A stretch of DNA of 64,000 nucleotides from the NCBI GenBank assembly GCA_024231955.1, contig JAAEPZ010000033.1, forward strand, positions 1 to 64,000, given 5' to 3'. The first letter of the stretch is position 1, and each line of letters opens with the position of its first letter. The stretch comes from a bacterium (GTDB lineage Bacteria; Krumholzibacteriota; Krumholzibacteriia; JACNKJ01). A program made the translations under genes and the position numbers. Below the pieces are notes generated by a model. It made no database searches and was not told the DNA's origin. It saw only the letters and a program-made list of their open reading frames with translations. Of the stretch, positions 9,259 through 18,777 are shown one piece after another.

Positions 9259-11508
9259 TCACCAGGCGGTGCGACGGCTGAAGAGCAGCCAGGCTGCCGC
9301 GTAGCAGACAGCGGCCAGGGTCAGGGCGACATTGAAACCCCACATGAATGCGAACATCACCACGATTGTCGATCCCAGCACCGATGCCGCGCCGTTCACC
9401 GCAAAACCCCAGTCGATGTTCTCACCCACACGCAGTCCACCCTTCGGGAACGGCATGCCCATGAAGAATCCCAACGGCGCCACCAGCGCCATCGTAATCA
9501 GGATACGCATCGACATCGCCAATCCGGCCAGGGCTCCCGTGAGATGGCGGAAAACGACGATCTCCAATGCGAGCATGATCAGGATGCCCAGGAAGGCAGT
9601 CCGATCGGATATCCGATCCGAGAAGCGGCTGCCGATGCCGCAGGCCAACAGGAGCGTCAGCAGGATGGTGGCGATACTGTAGACCGATGGGCCGATGAAC
9701 AGCGTGTACTTCTGAATCAGGATGACCTCCACCATCATGAATGCCATGCCGATGACGAAGAAGTAGAGCCAGGGCGCGGCCTTGATTTTGAGCCCCGGCA
9801 TCATTGCCGGCAGGAAGTTGAGCGGCGTGATGACGAACACGATGATCAGCGAGATCAGGATCATGATCGATTTCGCCAGGGGGAAACCGGTGACCTCCTT
9901 GAAGGCGTTCAACTGCTTCAACTCCCCCCGGGCGAAGTTCCGGAGCAGTCCCAGCTGAGCCGTAAACGGCCTGTCGTCGGTGCAGGGGGAGATATCGATC
10001 CGCGTCGAATCGGCCTCAGCCTCCCATCCGTTGAGGACGATCCGATTGATGAGGTTGTCCTCCCGCCCCTCCGCTGCCGGATAGAGCAGGTGGATGAACT
10101 GATCGTTCTCCGGCGTCAGATCGCCAAAGCCGTGCAGCCGCTCCTCATCGGTCAGAGGGCGCTTGGAGAGCAGGAGCATCTGCCTGCGCAACGTGGGCAG
10201 TCCGTACACTGCGATGTGCCGGGAGGGGTCCGGCACCCCCTGCCGCTCCAGGGCCGTCAGAACCTCGCTGATGAGACGCGGCATGTAGAACTGGTGCTCC
10301 ATCATCATGCAGCCGCGATCGGAGAGCGCGCACCAGTAGTCCTCGAAAGCCTCGACGGTGAACAGGTAGTTCTCGGCCAGGGCGAACGAGCCCGAGGCGA
10401 GGGCGGCAAACGAATTGGAGCTGAGCGAATAGATGAAGTCGAACTTGTCCTCATGCCGCTGCACATAGGCGCGCGCATCCTCCGTGGCCACGACCACGCG
10501 GGGATCGTGGTAGATCCGTCCGCTGAAGTCGGCCAGTTCCCCTTCGAGCATCATCTTGTTGATGTGGCCGACCACCTCCACGGCGTGGACCTCCGTTGCC
10601 CCGCTCTGCAGGGCCTGCAGGACATCCATGCCGCCGCCCGCGCCAAGGGAGAGGAAGGTGCAGGTGGAGTCCTCGGCCAGATTGCGCTCGAGGAACCAGT
10701 TGACGTCAAACTGAAATTGGAAGCGGAGCGAATCGGGGCGGTCCCAGTTGCCGTCAAACCTCGACACCGGACTGTTGGCCGCGTTATCGATATTGATGCC
10801 GCGATAATCCTCGCTGAAATCGAAGACCTTGATCTTGGCGGTGGCGTCCCAGTGGGTATAGCTGACGGGTGCCCGCTCCTGCCTGTTCCGGGTCAACAGA
10901 TCACCGGCGTTGATGCCCAACACGACCATTCCGACGATCAGAAGCAGCGGCGCAATCCGCCAGACCCGCCGCCCCTCGATAAAGGCCGCCACCAGGACGG
11001 GGAGCGCGGCGCAGAGTGACGCGACCGGTGTCCCGAGCAGGTTCATCACCAGTATGATCAGGACCACACCACCCGCCGCGCCGATCAGGTCGGCCATGTA
11101 GAGACGGGGCATCTCCTTGTGATTCTGCTTGAAGATCAGGGCCAGTGCGATTCCGCCCAGGAAGTAGGCGGAATTGAGAAGCAGGATGGCCACCGAGAAT
11201 TTGAGAGCCATCAGACCGCTGCTCAGAACGCCGGGGAGATTGAGTCCCAGGGCGAAAACCAGCGGCGGCCCGATCAGTGCCGCCAGACCGGTCAGCGTAA
11301 GCAGTGGACCGAGATTGCGCGCATTATTGAGGGAGGGGAACATGCGCAGGGTCAGAGCGCCCAGCCCCAGCCCCATGATGGCCAGCGACAGAATGAGAAA
11401 GGCAAAGGTGTAGAAGTACTCCGCCGAAAAGATCCGCGTCCAGGTCAACTCCAGCGCGATGATCGTCGTCGAGAGCATGGCGATATTAAAGAAACATCTG
11501 TTTTTCAC
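9259..11508 (-). CDS. Membrane protein with spermidine-synthase-like methyltransferase-fold domain
   Basis: Polytopic membrane protein with a central Rossmann domain resembling spermidine synthases. N-terminal hydrophobic segments (about residues 5-215) precede a soluble domain whose SAM/nucleotide-binding loop reads 'FLSLGAGGGMDVLQAL' (about 280), followed by an acidic strand end 'VHAVEVV'. About seven further hydrophobic segments fill residues 540-745. At 749 residues it is far longer than soluble SpeE (about 280-300). Membrane-fused SpeE-like proteins are widespread but their reactions are mostly undefined, so I do not claim polyamine synthesis. The GTG start is preceded by AGAGGG at 5-base spacing. 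It is monocistronic, with a promoter at 11614-11642. Confidence 0.8.
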   Translation of the reverse strand: MKNRCFFNIAMLSTTIIALELTWTRIFSAEYFYTFAFLILSLAIMGLGLGALTLRMFPSLNNARNLGPLLTLTGLAALIGPPLVFALGLNLPGVLSSGLMALKFSVAILLLNSAYFLGGIALALIFKQNHKEMPRLYMADLIGAAGGVVLIILVMNLLGTPVASLCAALPVLVAAFIEGRRVWRIAPLLLIVGMVVLGINAGDLLTRNRQERAPVSYTHWDATAKIKVFDFSEDYRGINIDNAANSPVSRFDGNWDRPDSLRFQFQFDVNWFLERNLAEDSTCTFLSLGAGGGMDVLQALQSGATEVHAVEVVGHINKMMLEGELADFSGRIYHDPRVVVATEDARAYVQRHEDKFDFIYSLSSNSFAALASGSFALAENYLFTVEAFEDYWCALSDRGCMMMEHQFYMPRLISEVLTALERQGVPDPSRHIAVYGLPTLRRQMLLLSKRPLTDEERLHGFGDLTPENDQFIHLLYPAAEGREDNLINRIVLNGWEAEADSTRIDISPCTDDRPFTAQLGLLRNFARGELKQLNAFKEVTGFPLAKSIMILISLIIVFVITPLNFLPAMMPGLKIKAAPWLYFFVIGMAFMMVEVILIQKYTLFIGPSVYSIATILLTLLLACGIGSRFSDRISDRTAFLGILIMLALEIVVFRHLTGALAGLAMSMRILITMALVAPLGFFMGMPFPKGGLRVGENIDWGFAVNGAASVLGSTIVVMFAFMWGFNVALTLAAVCYAAAWLLFSRRTAW

Positions 11509-11613
11509 AGCATCCCTCTCAAAAGTGGATTGCAGGCAAGGCGACCGCTAGGGTCGTTGTGGGTGGAATCGGTGACGTGGCGCGGATTCGCGAGAGAGGC
11601 GACGGGTGTCCTT

Positions 11614-11642
11614 ATAATCGCACCAAGCTGTTAAAAGGTCAA
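11614..11642 (-). promoter_or_regulatory. Candidate promoter of the membrane SpeE-like gene
   Basis: Minus-strand TTGACC (11637-11642) and GATTAT (11614-11619) are separated by 17 bases, about 105 bp upstream of the GTG start. The -35 box is near consensus. Confidence 0.5.
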
Positions 11643-11731
11643 CACCCGAGATGCAACTATGATACCGCCGTCGATTCCGTCCGGCGGCTCCCGGCTTGCC
11701 GTTCTGAAGCTGATTGGGAGAGCCGAAGCGT

Positions 11732-12097
11732 TTACCGTTCGGATACGGTGACGGTGACGTAATCGGAGAGGGTCATGTTGCCGGCGGTATCCGTCGCCGC
11801 CGCCTGGATATTGTGGGTTTGCCCATCGGCGTAATCGGCGATAACCCAGAGATATTCCCAGGGCGGCGCATCCAACTCGACCAGGATCTCATCATCCACG
11901 GCGATCTTCACGCGTGCAATACCCTCGTTGTCTGCGGCGGTGGCCTGTATGAGAAAATCGGCGCTGACCATCTGGCCGATTGACGGCGCCGTGATCTTCA
12001 CGATCGGCCCCTCGGTGTCGGGCTCCTCCCCGCAGGCTAGCGGCAACGACAGCCATAACAACATGACAAAGGGGGCAAGTTTCCTGATCGACTTCAT
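11732..12097 (-). CDS. Small lipoprotein with a bacterial Ig-like domain
   Basis: Predicted lipoprotein of about 121 residues. The signal peptide starts 'MKSIRKLAPFVMLLWLSLP' and a lipobox-like 'LAC' places the lipidated Cys near residue 24. One Ig-like domain follows ('GPIVKITAPSIGQMVS', 'AADNEGIARVKIAVDD', 'AATDTAGN'), the type usually found as a repeat in large surface proteins but here alone. The open frame runs up to a TTG at 12349. The start at 12097 is chosen because GGAG sits 6 bases upstream, the signal peptide begins there, and a promoter and a terminator lie inside the longer frame. Function unknown; probably a structural or adhesive envelope protein. Confidence 0.75.
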   Translation of the reverse strand: MKSIRKLAPFVMLLWLSLPLACGEEPDTEGPIVKITAPSIGQMVSADFLIQATAADNEGIARVKIAVDDEILVELDAPPWEYLWVIADYADGQTHNIQAAATDTAGNMTLSDYVTVTVSER

Positions 12098-12181
12098 TGA
12101 CAACTCCAGTTTGAGGATCAAACCCGGTTCAACCATATCGCCGATGATATCGGCCGGGCCACACCTGTGGGGGATCACCTG

Positions 12182-12210
12182 AAGATAAGTGCGTACGATC
12201 TCACGATCAA
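12182..12210 (-). promoter_or_regulatory. Candidate promoter of the Ig-like lipoprotein
   Basis: Minus-strand TTGATC (12205-12210), a 17-base spacer and TATCTT (12182-12187) lie about 85 bp upstream of the ATG at 12097. It sits downstream of the preceding gene's terminator, consistent with an independent transcript. Confidence 0.5.
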
Positions 12211-12300
12211 GCCGATCCCCCGCCAAATCATATCGGGACCCGGAACGAACCTCCTCCCGGCGGCGGAACCATGCCCGTCGGCCGCTATCCGCAGACATGA

Positions 12301-12329
12301 AAAACCCCGAGTCGTAAACCGACCCGGGG
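12301..12329 (-). terminator. Rho-independent terminator of the 1178-residue C25 peptidase
   Basis: On the minus strand CCCCGGGTCG pairs with CGACTCGGGG (one G-U wobble) around a GTTTA loop, then a T run. It lies about 35 bp past the stop codon at 12362. Confidence 0.85.
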
Positions 12330-12361
12330 TAAGGATTCGATCCGGCCAACGCCGTATCAGA

Positions 12362-15300
12362 TCATTTGAGAAGAAGCATCTTGCGCGTGTGCAACTCGCC
12401 GCCACTGATCAGGCGACTGAAGTATAGCCCACTTGCGACGGAAACGCCCCTGTCATCGCGTCCCTGCCAGATGACCTCATGACTGCCGGCTTCGACCATC
12501 CCCTGCACCAGGGTGGCGACTCTGCGTCCGGTCACGTCATAGATCGCCAGATCGACCTTGCCCGTAGCGGGCATGTCGAAGGTGATCGTGGTCGTCGGGT
12601 TGAACGGATTCGGGTAGTTGCCGCCGAGCGCCAGACGGCTCGGCAGGGCGGAGGGGTTATCCACCGCAGTCTGCACGCCGTAGGCGACGAGAAGGTGGAA
12701 ATCATCCACGGCCGCTTCGACCAGCGTACCGGAGCCCTCATCCGCGGCGATGAACCTGACCTGCACCTGATCCGTCAGCGTGACGTAATCGGCGAGGTTG
12801 AAGGTGAACTGGAGCCACTCGGTTGCGGATTCCATCGTGTGCTCAAGGCTCACCCAATCCACCCCGTTGCTGGTGACATCGACGTTCCAGTACTCCTCAT
12901 TCGGGTTGTTGCCCGTGTCCTCCGTGAACCAGCGCCAGTAGCTGATCTGCGCGGAAACGGCGCCGTCCAGTCTGAAGAGGGGCGAGAGCAAGGTGGTCTT
13001 GCCGCCGTCCACATCATTCGTACCGGCCGAACTGCCCGCGGAGGCGTTACCGGTGACGAAGCACATGGTGCCCGGCGCCGGCGAATGATCATCCTCGGTC
13101 TGCACCACGACACTGTTGTAGGAGGTGCCGTTGGGATCGACGCGTGTCCACTGTCCCGAGGAGGCGTCATCACCGGCTGTACCGGCGGTCCAGCCACGAT
13201 CCACCTCCATGTCGTCGAACCAGCCCCCAACGGCCAGTTCGAACTCCAGGTCGGCCGTGAAGCCGACGGGACCGGTGAGCACCAGATCGAATTCGATCAT
13301 GGTCGGCTCGGGGCAGCTCGACAGGATCTCGATCTCGAAGTAGCCGATCGCCCCCTCACCATCAGCCGGGACAATCGCGCAGGGCGCGCTGCCGCCGAGA
13401 ATCGTGGTGTTCGGATCGGATGTGGTCACCACACCGACCAGGTTGGCCGCATCGGCCAAACCGGTATTGGCCAGCGTCAACTGCAGCTGGAAGGTCTCGC
13501 CGGCATCGGCGGTGCCGCTGCTGTTGCCGCCCGTGGTGTCGTTGACCGCGCTGTCGCACACCGACAACTCGGGTGCCTGAACCGGCAGACTGAAGGTGCA
13601 ATCCCAGTCGGCCGTCGCGGATGAGATGAGCAACGTGAACTCGGCCAGGTGCCCGTTCGGAGTTGTGCCGCTGACGGTCAGCTCGAACGGAGGCGTCGCT
13701 GTGCCGATATTGCCTGCACCGACATCGTCACAGGCGCCGGCGTTACTCGTGATGTCGATGTAGGGGTCGACGCTGGTCAGGGTCAGGGTAATGCCCTGCG
13801 CCTCTTCGACGCCGACATTCTCCAGGTCCACCGCCAGCTGTACCGATTCGGCGGCGTCCAGCAGGCCGTTGCCCATGCCGCCATCGATCACCGTCACCTC
13901 GTTCAGAACGAGATAGGGACCGGATGGGGGCAGCACCGCCACTTCGTCGATGACCGTGACCTTGTTGTAGGCCGTTACGGTCAGAGTCAAGGTCATGGGC
14001 GCCGCCGGCGGGGAGGCCATGGCGATCGTCGCCTGACCCGATCCGTTGGTTACGCCGGTACCGAAAAGCACGCCATCGGCATAGAGCGCGCACAGTGCGC
14101 CCGGCACGCCGCTGACGGTGACGTCATAGCTGGGCATGCCGATAAACAGCGCCCCCGTGTGATTCAAGGCCATCGTCGCCGCGGCTTTGGTCCGCACCGC
14201 CAGCGAAGGATCGCCGAAGATGGTCCAGTTCAGGAACTCGTTGATGCCGCTTGAGCCGCTGGTGTCCATCATGTGGCAGGAACCGTTGAACCAGAGACCG
14301 CCGACCGTGCGCATCTCGTCGGCGGTCAGCAGGTCGACAGCTTCGTCCTGGCCGTACATCGGCGGATCCCAGTCCTGGCTGATGTAAGACATGTAGACCG
14401 CAACGGCTCCCGTCGGGACACCGTTGTTGGTGGCGCGAAGCCAGGCCTCCGCGAAGCAGGTTTCGGTGAACGTGCCGTTGTTGCAGGCCACGCTGCAGAT
14501 GAACGGCAGCTTGTTTTCGTTGGTCAGTCCGTTGACGCGGGTATTGTTGAAACCGGTCGTCACCCACGAGGTCGAACCTCCATGACCGGTGTAGTTCGCC
14601 TGCCCCCGACCCTCATTGAGCGCCGAGGAGATCTGGGCTGAAGTGGCGGATGGGGCATAGAACTGATCGACGCCCAGATAGCCGTAGCCCAGCAGATCGT
14701 CGCGGATCAGATCCTCGTGTTCGTCGTCGTATTCGTCGTAATGACCAGGACCCTCGTTCGAGGCGACACCCATGGCGTACTGGGGCCAGTCGGCGCCGGC
14801 CTCCTGATCCCGCTCATAGGTGATCGTCCGCTCCACCTGCGTATCGACATGGGTGGGATTCTCCGCGGAGAAACGTCCGATGAACAGCTCGGGATAGGTA
14901 TCGCTGCCGCTGATGGTCGAGTACTCCGGATCGGAATCGCTGCCGATAGGCACCTGGGCGATATCGCCGACCAGCAGAACATAGGCAGGCGCCCAATCAT
15001 TGTACTCGGCCGTGATGTAGCTCTTGATCTGGCTGAAGCTGGAACCGGTCTCGGAAAGGGTGACCAGCTTGGTCTGAATCCCCTTCTGCATCTTCCACTC
15101 CACCAGGGGCAGCATGCTCGACGCAAAAGCATCGTAGGAGATGATCAGCAGACCGCCATCCTCCTGCACGGGCGTATAGCGACTCTGCCCGTAGTTCAGG
15201 AAATGGTTGGAGTAGAGCTTGTCGAACTGCGAATCAACCCTGGTCAACCGCGCATCCGCATGCAGTACATTGACCTTGCCCGGACCCACTGCGACGACCT

Positions 15301-15898
15301 CGATCACCAGGCGCGTGTAGACGCGCAGAGTCCTGGTGGCGGGCAGGTATTGGAAGACGTTGGCGTCGAGCACCATACCCCGCAGGTCTCTGATGATATG
15401 GGGCGTCTCGCCGGTAACGATTTCGGCGGGCCAGATATCCGCTGACTGGTAAAAGGGATCGAAAGTATAGGGCACCGAGGCTGGATCCACGGAACGTGAG
15501 ATACTGCCCTTGGAGGGGGCGACCGGCATATTCGGCAGGTCGACATACTCCGCGACGAGGATGTTCACCGCCATCTCCCTGTCATTCGGAATGACAAGGC
15601 TGCGCCGAACATTGGGCAGCTCGGGCAGACCGGCTTCAAGCGGGATACCTTCGCGGAGAAGCGAGATATCAAACCAGGTCTGACCTTCAATGTTCACTTC
15701 GGTGGCTTCGAACCCACCGACTTTGATCTCCATGACGCTACGTGTGCTGTTGTCTTCAAGCAATTCGACCGCAAGAGGGTTGCCGTCTCCCAGATCGATC
15801 CAGTTCGCGCCGGCCAATGCGGGGAACAGGACGATCAGCAGGAGAAGCATTCCAGCGAGAAGTCGAGGATGCGCCGGGGCAATATGGCGACAGCCCAT
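12362..15898 (-). CDS. Secreted C25 (gingipain R-like) cysteine peptidase with C-terminal sorting domain
   Basis: Secreted cysteine peptidase with the classic gingipain order: signal peptide (about 1-31), an N-terminal C25 propeptide-like region (about 35-230), and the catalytic domain (about 245-590). Catalytic motifs are 'ANYTGHGGSTSW' (His about 436) and 'SVACNNGTF' (Cys about 469); 'YVLLVGDIAQVP' is the family's signature strand. The tail contains an Ig-like domain, two CARDB/NEW3-like repeats, a jelly-roll (MAM-like) domain with 'SYWRWFTEDTGNNPNEEYW', and a FlgD-like sorting domain ('NYPNPFNPTTTITF', 'GRRVATL', 'RKMLLLK'). GGAGG lies 6 bases before the ATG. Its last 500 residues closely resemble those of the peptidase at 18925-22581, suggesting duplication of the tail. 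Confidence 0.9.
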   Translation of the reverse strand: MGCRHIAPAHPRLLAGMLLLLIVLFPALAGANWIDLGDGNPLAVELLEDNSTRSVMEIKVGGFEATEVNIEGQTWFDISLLREGIPLEAGLPELPNVRRSLVIPNDREMAVNILVAEYVDLPNMPVAPSKGSISRSVDPASVPYTFDPFYQSADIWPAEIVTGETPHIIRDLRGMVLDANVFQYLPATRTLRVYTRLVIEVVAVGPGKVNVLHADARLTRVDSQFDKLYSNHFLNYGQSRYTPVQEDGGLLIISYDAFASSMLPLVEWKMQKGIQTKLVTLSETGSSFSQIKSYITAEYNDWAPAYVLLVGDIAQVPIGSDSDPEYSTISGSDTYPELFIGRFSAENPTHVDTQVERTITYERDQEAGADWPQYAMGVASNEGPGHYDEYDDEHEDLIRDDLLGYGYLGVDQFYAPSATSAQISSALNEGRGQANYTGHGGSTSWVTTGFNNTRVNGLTNENKLPFICSVACNNGTFTETCFAEAWLRATNNGVPTGAVAVYMSYISQDWDPPMYGQDEAVDLLTADEMRTVGGLWFNGSCHMMDTSGSSGINEFLNWTIFGDPSLAVRTKAAATMALNHTGALFIGMPSYDVTVSGVPGALCALYADGVLFGTGVTNGSGQATIAMASPPAAPMTLTLTVTAYNKVTVIDEVAVLPPSGPYLVLNEVTVIDGGMGNGLLDAAESVQLAVDLENVGVEEAQGITLTLTSVDPYIDITSNAGACDDVGAGNIGTATPPFELTVSGTTPNGHLAEFTLLISSATADWDCTFSLPVQAPELSVCDSAVNDTTGGNSSGTADAGETFQLQLTLANTGLADAANLVGVVTTSDPNTTILGGSAPCAIVPADGEGAIGYFEIEILSSCPEPTMIEFDLVLTGPVGFTADLEFELAVGGWFDDMEVDRGWTAGTAGDDASSGQWTRVDPNGTSYNSVVVQTEDDHSPAPGTMCFVTGNASAGSSAGTNDVDGGKTTLLSPLFRLDGAVSAQISYWRWFTEDTGNNPNEEYWNVDVTSNGVDWVSLEHTMESATEWLQFTFNLADYVTLTDQVQVRFIAADEGSGTLVEAAVDDFHLLVAYGVQTAVDNPSALPSRLALGGNYPNPFNPTTTITFDMPATGKVDLAIYDVTGRRVATLVQGMVEAGSHEVIWQGRDDRGVSVASGLYFSRLISGGELHTRKMLLLK

Positions 15899-16160
15899 GA
15901 GTGACCTCCATCAGGATAGTTGAAATCCGGTATCAACAGATATTTAAAGATACTACAGGGATCATTTTACCATCTGAAGCCGCGACATTACATGAAATGT
16001 TCACTTTCCCGACCCATTTGCGCCATTATTCTCCCCCCGGCGGGAATCGATTCAGCCCTGGCGCTGGTACCCATTCACCTCCATATCGCAAGCGAGTCCG
16101 GATAATCCACTTTAATCCAAGGGTTTACGGCCTCGGGACTCCACCCGTCACCCCAGCACA
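15899..16160. other. Intergenic leader region without a supported gene
   Basis: AT-richer stretch between the C25 peptidase start and the BlaR-type terminator; with the terminator it makes a gene-free gap of 324 bp. It must carry the peptidase promoter, and minus-strand TATCTT and TAAATAT elements occur near 15940-15960. I cannot fix a matching -35 box. No small gene or RNA is evident. Confidence 0.4.
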
Positions 16161-16204
16161 CAAAAAGCCCGCCTCAAGCCGGATCGGCTTTGAGGGCGGG
16201 CTGA
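16161..16204 (-). terminator. Strong terminator of the blaI-blaR-type operon
   Basis: On the minus strand a long GC-rich stem (arms 16186-16202 and 16166-16180) closes on a short loop and runs into five T. It starts about 20 bp past the stop codon at 16223. Confidence 0.85.
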
Positions 16205-16222
16205 AAACGACGATATCGCTCA

Positions 16223-18346
16223 TCACTTCAAAGCTCGCGTGCCCATGTCGGCTGAATTCAACCTCTCGTTGATCAAGGCGCGGAGATATTGCCTCTCCGC
16301 TTCATCACCGATCGAGTTGAACAACCTCTCGCAGGCTCTCTGCAGACGCTCGTTTCCACGGCATCTCTCGGCAGCCGCCTTCAGAAGCGAGGCCTTGACG
16401 CTGTCGGAATCGAGATCCTCGGCACTGGCCAGAACCTCCTCCATCATCTCGGGCTCGAGATCAGATCCGGACAGCAGGCTGTCGCAGGCCATACTCGCCA
16501 TGTGATGGAACTCCACATTGTTCATCGCGTCGAAGAAGCGGTTGATGCAATCGGGGCGATATCGCACCTGCCCCGCGGCCGCGAGCAAAACCGATCCCAG
16601 ATTGTCCGTGTCCTCCATCGTCTCTGCGACATGATCCAGAACCCGGTTGATGTCCGCATCATCGAGTCCCGTTTGAGCCAGCAGGAATCCGTAGTAGTTG
16701 ATCTTCAGCCGCTCCTTTTCGATCGTCTCGATCTCGGTCAGCAGAGCGGCAACACCCTCGTTCTCGAAGAGCATTGCGCAGCGGGTCCGCAGCCAGTCAT
16801 CCTCAATCCGGATGAACTCCAACGTAACCTCGGCCAGCCAACGTCCGGCGTCGGCATCCAGCTCCCGCTCCCGGCCACGAACGAAATAGGTGTACTCCAG
16901 CCCACCATCTCCACCGGGAGCGATGTCAATCTCGACCGCCCCTCTCCGCCTCTGATCGCGGATGGCGACGAACCCGCCGGCCGAGATGGACGAGAAGGCG
17001 TTGCGCTCGGGATCGACCTCCACATCGCCCATGTAGGCTATAGTCAGCTCGTCATTCAGCGTGTGGAGGATCGTCTGCAGGCGCCCGGTGCCGTCGGGGG
17101 TCCGGAGGGTGAAGTTGAGACCGGTCGAGTAGATCCGGTCGTCCCAGTTGACGTACCGTCCCGTCGGCGCCTCAGTGAGCATGGGGCGATTGTCCTTGGG
17201 GGTCAGGTCGGCCACCGAAACGGCTCCCACCGGCAACGTCAATACCGGAGCAATCAGCAGAAGCCCGGCCAACGCGGCGATGACAATTCCCATGACAGTG
17301 GTCAGGCGAGTACGGCTGAGACCGATCGGCGGCAATTCGCGGCGACCAAGCAGCCGCTCAAAACGGCGAAAGATCTGGCGGCGGCCATTCAGACCGCAAG
17401 CGGCCGGCGTCGGTGCGGCGACGACGAATTCCGCCAGACGGGTCAGACAGTGACAGTACGATCCGGCTTCGCCCAACCGGGAGACGGCATCCTCGTCACA
17501 GGCCAGTTCACGCTCGAGATCCAGCTGACGACCGATCCAGATCACGGCGGGGTGGAAAAAGAGAAGTGCGGCTATGATCTTGTGGGTGAGAAACGTCCAG
17601 TCGTCGTAACGGCGAACATGGGCCAGTTCGTGGAGGATAACCGCCTCCAGATCGCCGACAGACAGCTTTGCGCGCAAACCGTACGGCAACAGGATCGCCG
17701 GCCTGAAAAAACCGGTCATCATCGGTGCCGTGACCTCCGTTGATTCGAGAATCCGAACCGGGCGGCCGGCATCGTGGCGGGCAAGGAGAGCATTCAGATT
17801 GTCATCATTCAGAATCCCGCCACCTCGCTTGAGGCGGGCGATCCGGATATGGCCGAGGAGGAGTCTACTCAAAAACAGTGTTGAGATCGCAATCCACATG
17901 CAGCAACAGGCGACGGGCAGCAGACCGAGCGCCAGCGACCGCAGCGACCGCTCTCCAGCCGGTTCGGAAGCGGGCAGAGTCTGGGAGCGCACAGGCGGGA
18001 CCTCAAGCTCGACACCGCCGCCTCGCGTATTCAGACCCTGGGGAATCTGGCTGACGCCCCCCCGTCGGGAGCCGCCCTCGAATTGAGATTGCCGGATATC
18101 CGTATTGAGTTGCCGCCCCCGGCCAGCCAATCCCGAAACGTGTCCGACAGCCAGGATTACGGGTAAGACAGCCACGATCAACAGCAGCACGCCCCAGACC
18201 GTGTAACGTGTGTTTGCATTTGTTCTGCGCGCCAGACGCCAGCAAAGCGCGACGAGAGCGGTCAGCAGAAGACCTATCCAGATACCGTTGAGCAGCGTGC
18301 CGACATGCGCATGAGCCTGAGAGCTGAACCAGTCGAAGAACCTCAT
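16223..18346 (-). CDS. BlaR1/MecR1-type M56 membrane metallopeptidase (antirepressor sensor)
   Basis: Membrane zinc protease predicted to inactivate its partner repressor BlaI. Hydrophobic helices near 20-37, 48-68 and 135-165 surround a cytoplasmic gluzincin domain. It carries 'ILHELAHVRRYDDW' (HExxH, about residue 238), then 'FFHPAVIWIGRQLDLERELACDEDAV', which supplies the third zinc ligand. TM4 is near 350-375. The C-terminal half (about 390-707) has no penicillin-binding SxxK/SxN/KTG pattern; it looks alpha-helical with repeat-like segments, so the signal is probably not a beta-lactam. It starts 7 bp after the blaI-type stop, in the same operon. Confidence 0.87.
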   Translation of the reverse strand: MRFFDWFSSQAHAHVGTLLNGIWIGLLLTALVALCWRLARRTNANTRYTVWGVLLLIVAVLPVILAVGHVSGLAGRGRQLNTDIRQSQFEGGSRRGGVSQIPQGLNTRGGGVELEVPPVRSQTLPASEPAGERSLRSLALGLLPVACCCMWIAISTLFLSRLLLGHIRIARLKRGGGILNDDNLNALLARHDAGRPVRILESTEVTAPMMTGFFRPAILLPYGLRAKLSVGDLEAVILHELAHVRRYDDWTFLTHKIIAALLFFHPAVIWIGRQLDLERELACDEDAVSRLGEAGSYCHCLTRLAEFVVAAPTPAACGLNGRRQIFRRFERLLGRRELPPIGLSRTRLTTVMGIVIAALAGLLLIAPVLTLPVGAVSVADLTPKDNRPMLTEAPTGRYVNWDDRIYSTGLNFTLRTPDGTGRLQTILHTLNDELTIAYMGDVEVDPERNAFSSISAGGFVAIRDQRRRGAVEIDIAPGGDGGLEYTYFVRGRERELDADAGRWLAEVTLEFIRIEDDWLRTRCAMLFENEGVAALLTEIETIEKERLKINYYGFLLAQTGLDDADINRVLDHVAETMEDTDNLGSVLLAAAGQVRYRPDCINRFFDAMNNVEFHHMASMACDSLLSGSDLEPEMMEEVLASAEDLDSDSVKASLLKAAAERCRGNERLQRACERLFNSIGDEAERQYLRALINERLNSADMGTRALK

Positions 18347-18353
18347 TATGGCG

Positions 18354-18728
18354 CTATCCTCTCTTGTTGATCATCTGTTTGAGCTGCTTGATGTCATCAG
18401 CACTCAATGATTCATCCTCAAGTATGTTGAGCATCAGTTGACCGGGTGAGTTGTCGAAGAGACTGGTCACCATGTGCCGCACGGCCTTGCTTCTGGCCTG
18501 CCGCTGGGAAACACAGGGGATATAGACGTGGGCGCGTCCGACTTTTTCACGACGGAGATACCCCTTTTGCTCAAGGATCCTCATGATGGTCAGGACCGAA
18601 TTGTAGGCCGGACGCCTACTCTTCGGTATCGCCTCCAGCACGTCGTTGACCGTGCCCGATTCCAGCAGCCAGATCGCATCCATGATCTTCAGTTCGGCCT
18701 CTGTCAGGGTCGGGGTTCTCTTTCTCAC
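18354..18728 (-). CDS. BlaI/MecI-family transcriptional repressor
   Basis: A 124-residue winged-helix repressor of the BlaI/MecI family. It shows 'LTEAELKIMDAIWLLESGTV', 'NSVLTIMRILEQKGYLRREK' (recognition helix and wing) and the C-terminal dimerisation helices, at the usual family length of about 125. In the known system the M56 protein encoded next door is responsible for proteolytic release of the repressor. The GTG start has GGAG at 5-base spacing. An almost ideal promoter and a TCTTAA/TTAAGA dyad lie directly upstream, so autoregulation is likely. Confidence 0.9.
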   Translation of the reverse strand: MRKRTPTLTEAELKIMDAIWLLESGTVNDVLEAIPKSRRPAYNSVLTIMRILEQKGYLRREKVGRAHVYIPCVSQRQARSKAVRHMVTSLFDNSPGQLMLNILEDESLSADDIKQLKQMINKRG

Positions 18729-18749
18729 CTTGGCTCCGTTTCGACTTAC

Positions 18750-18765
18750 TCTTAAGACTTTAAGA
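18750..18765. promoter_or_regulatory. Candidate BlaI-type operator
   Basis: Perfect dyad TCTTAA-GACT-TTAAGA, located just downstream of the -10 box and 21 bp upstream of the repressor's GTG. A repressor bound here would cover the transcription start region. Confidence 0.6.
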
Positions 18766-18777
18766 CCTCATGTGGAA

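Noticed and set aside
12098..12349. Upstream extension of the Ig-like lipoprotein to the TTG at 12349
   Set aside because: It would bury the signal peptide 84 residues inside the protein and spans another gene's terminator and this gene's promoter.
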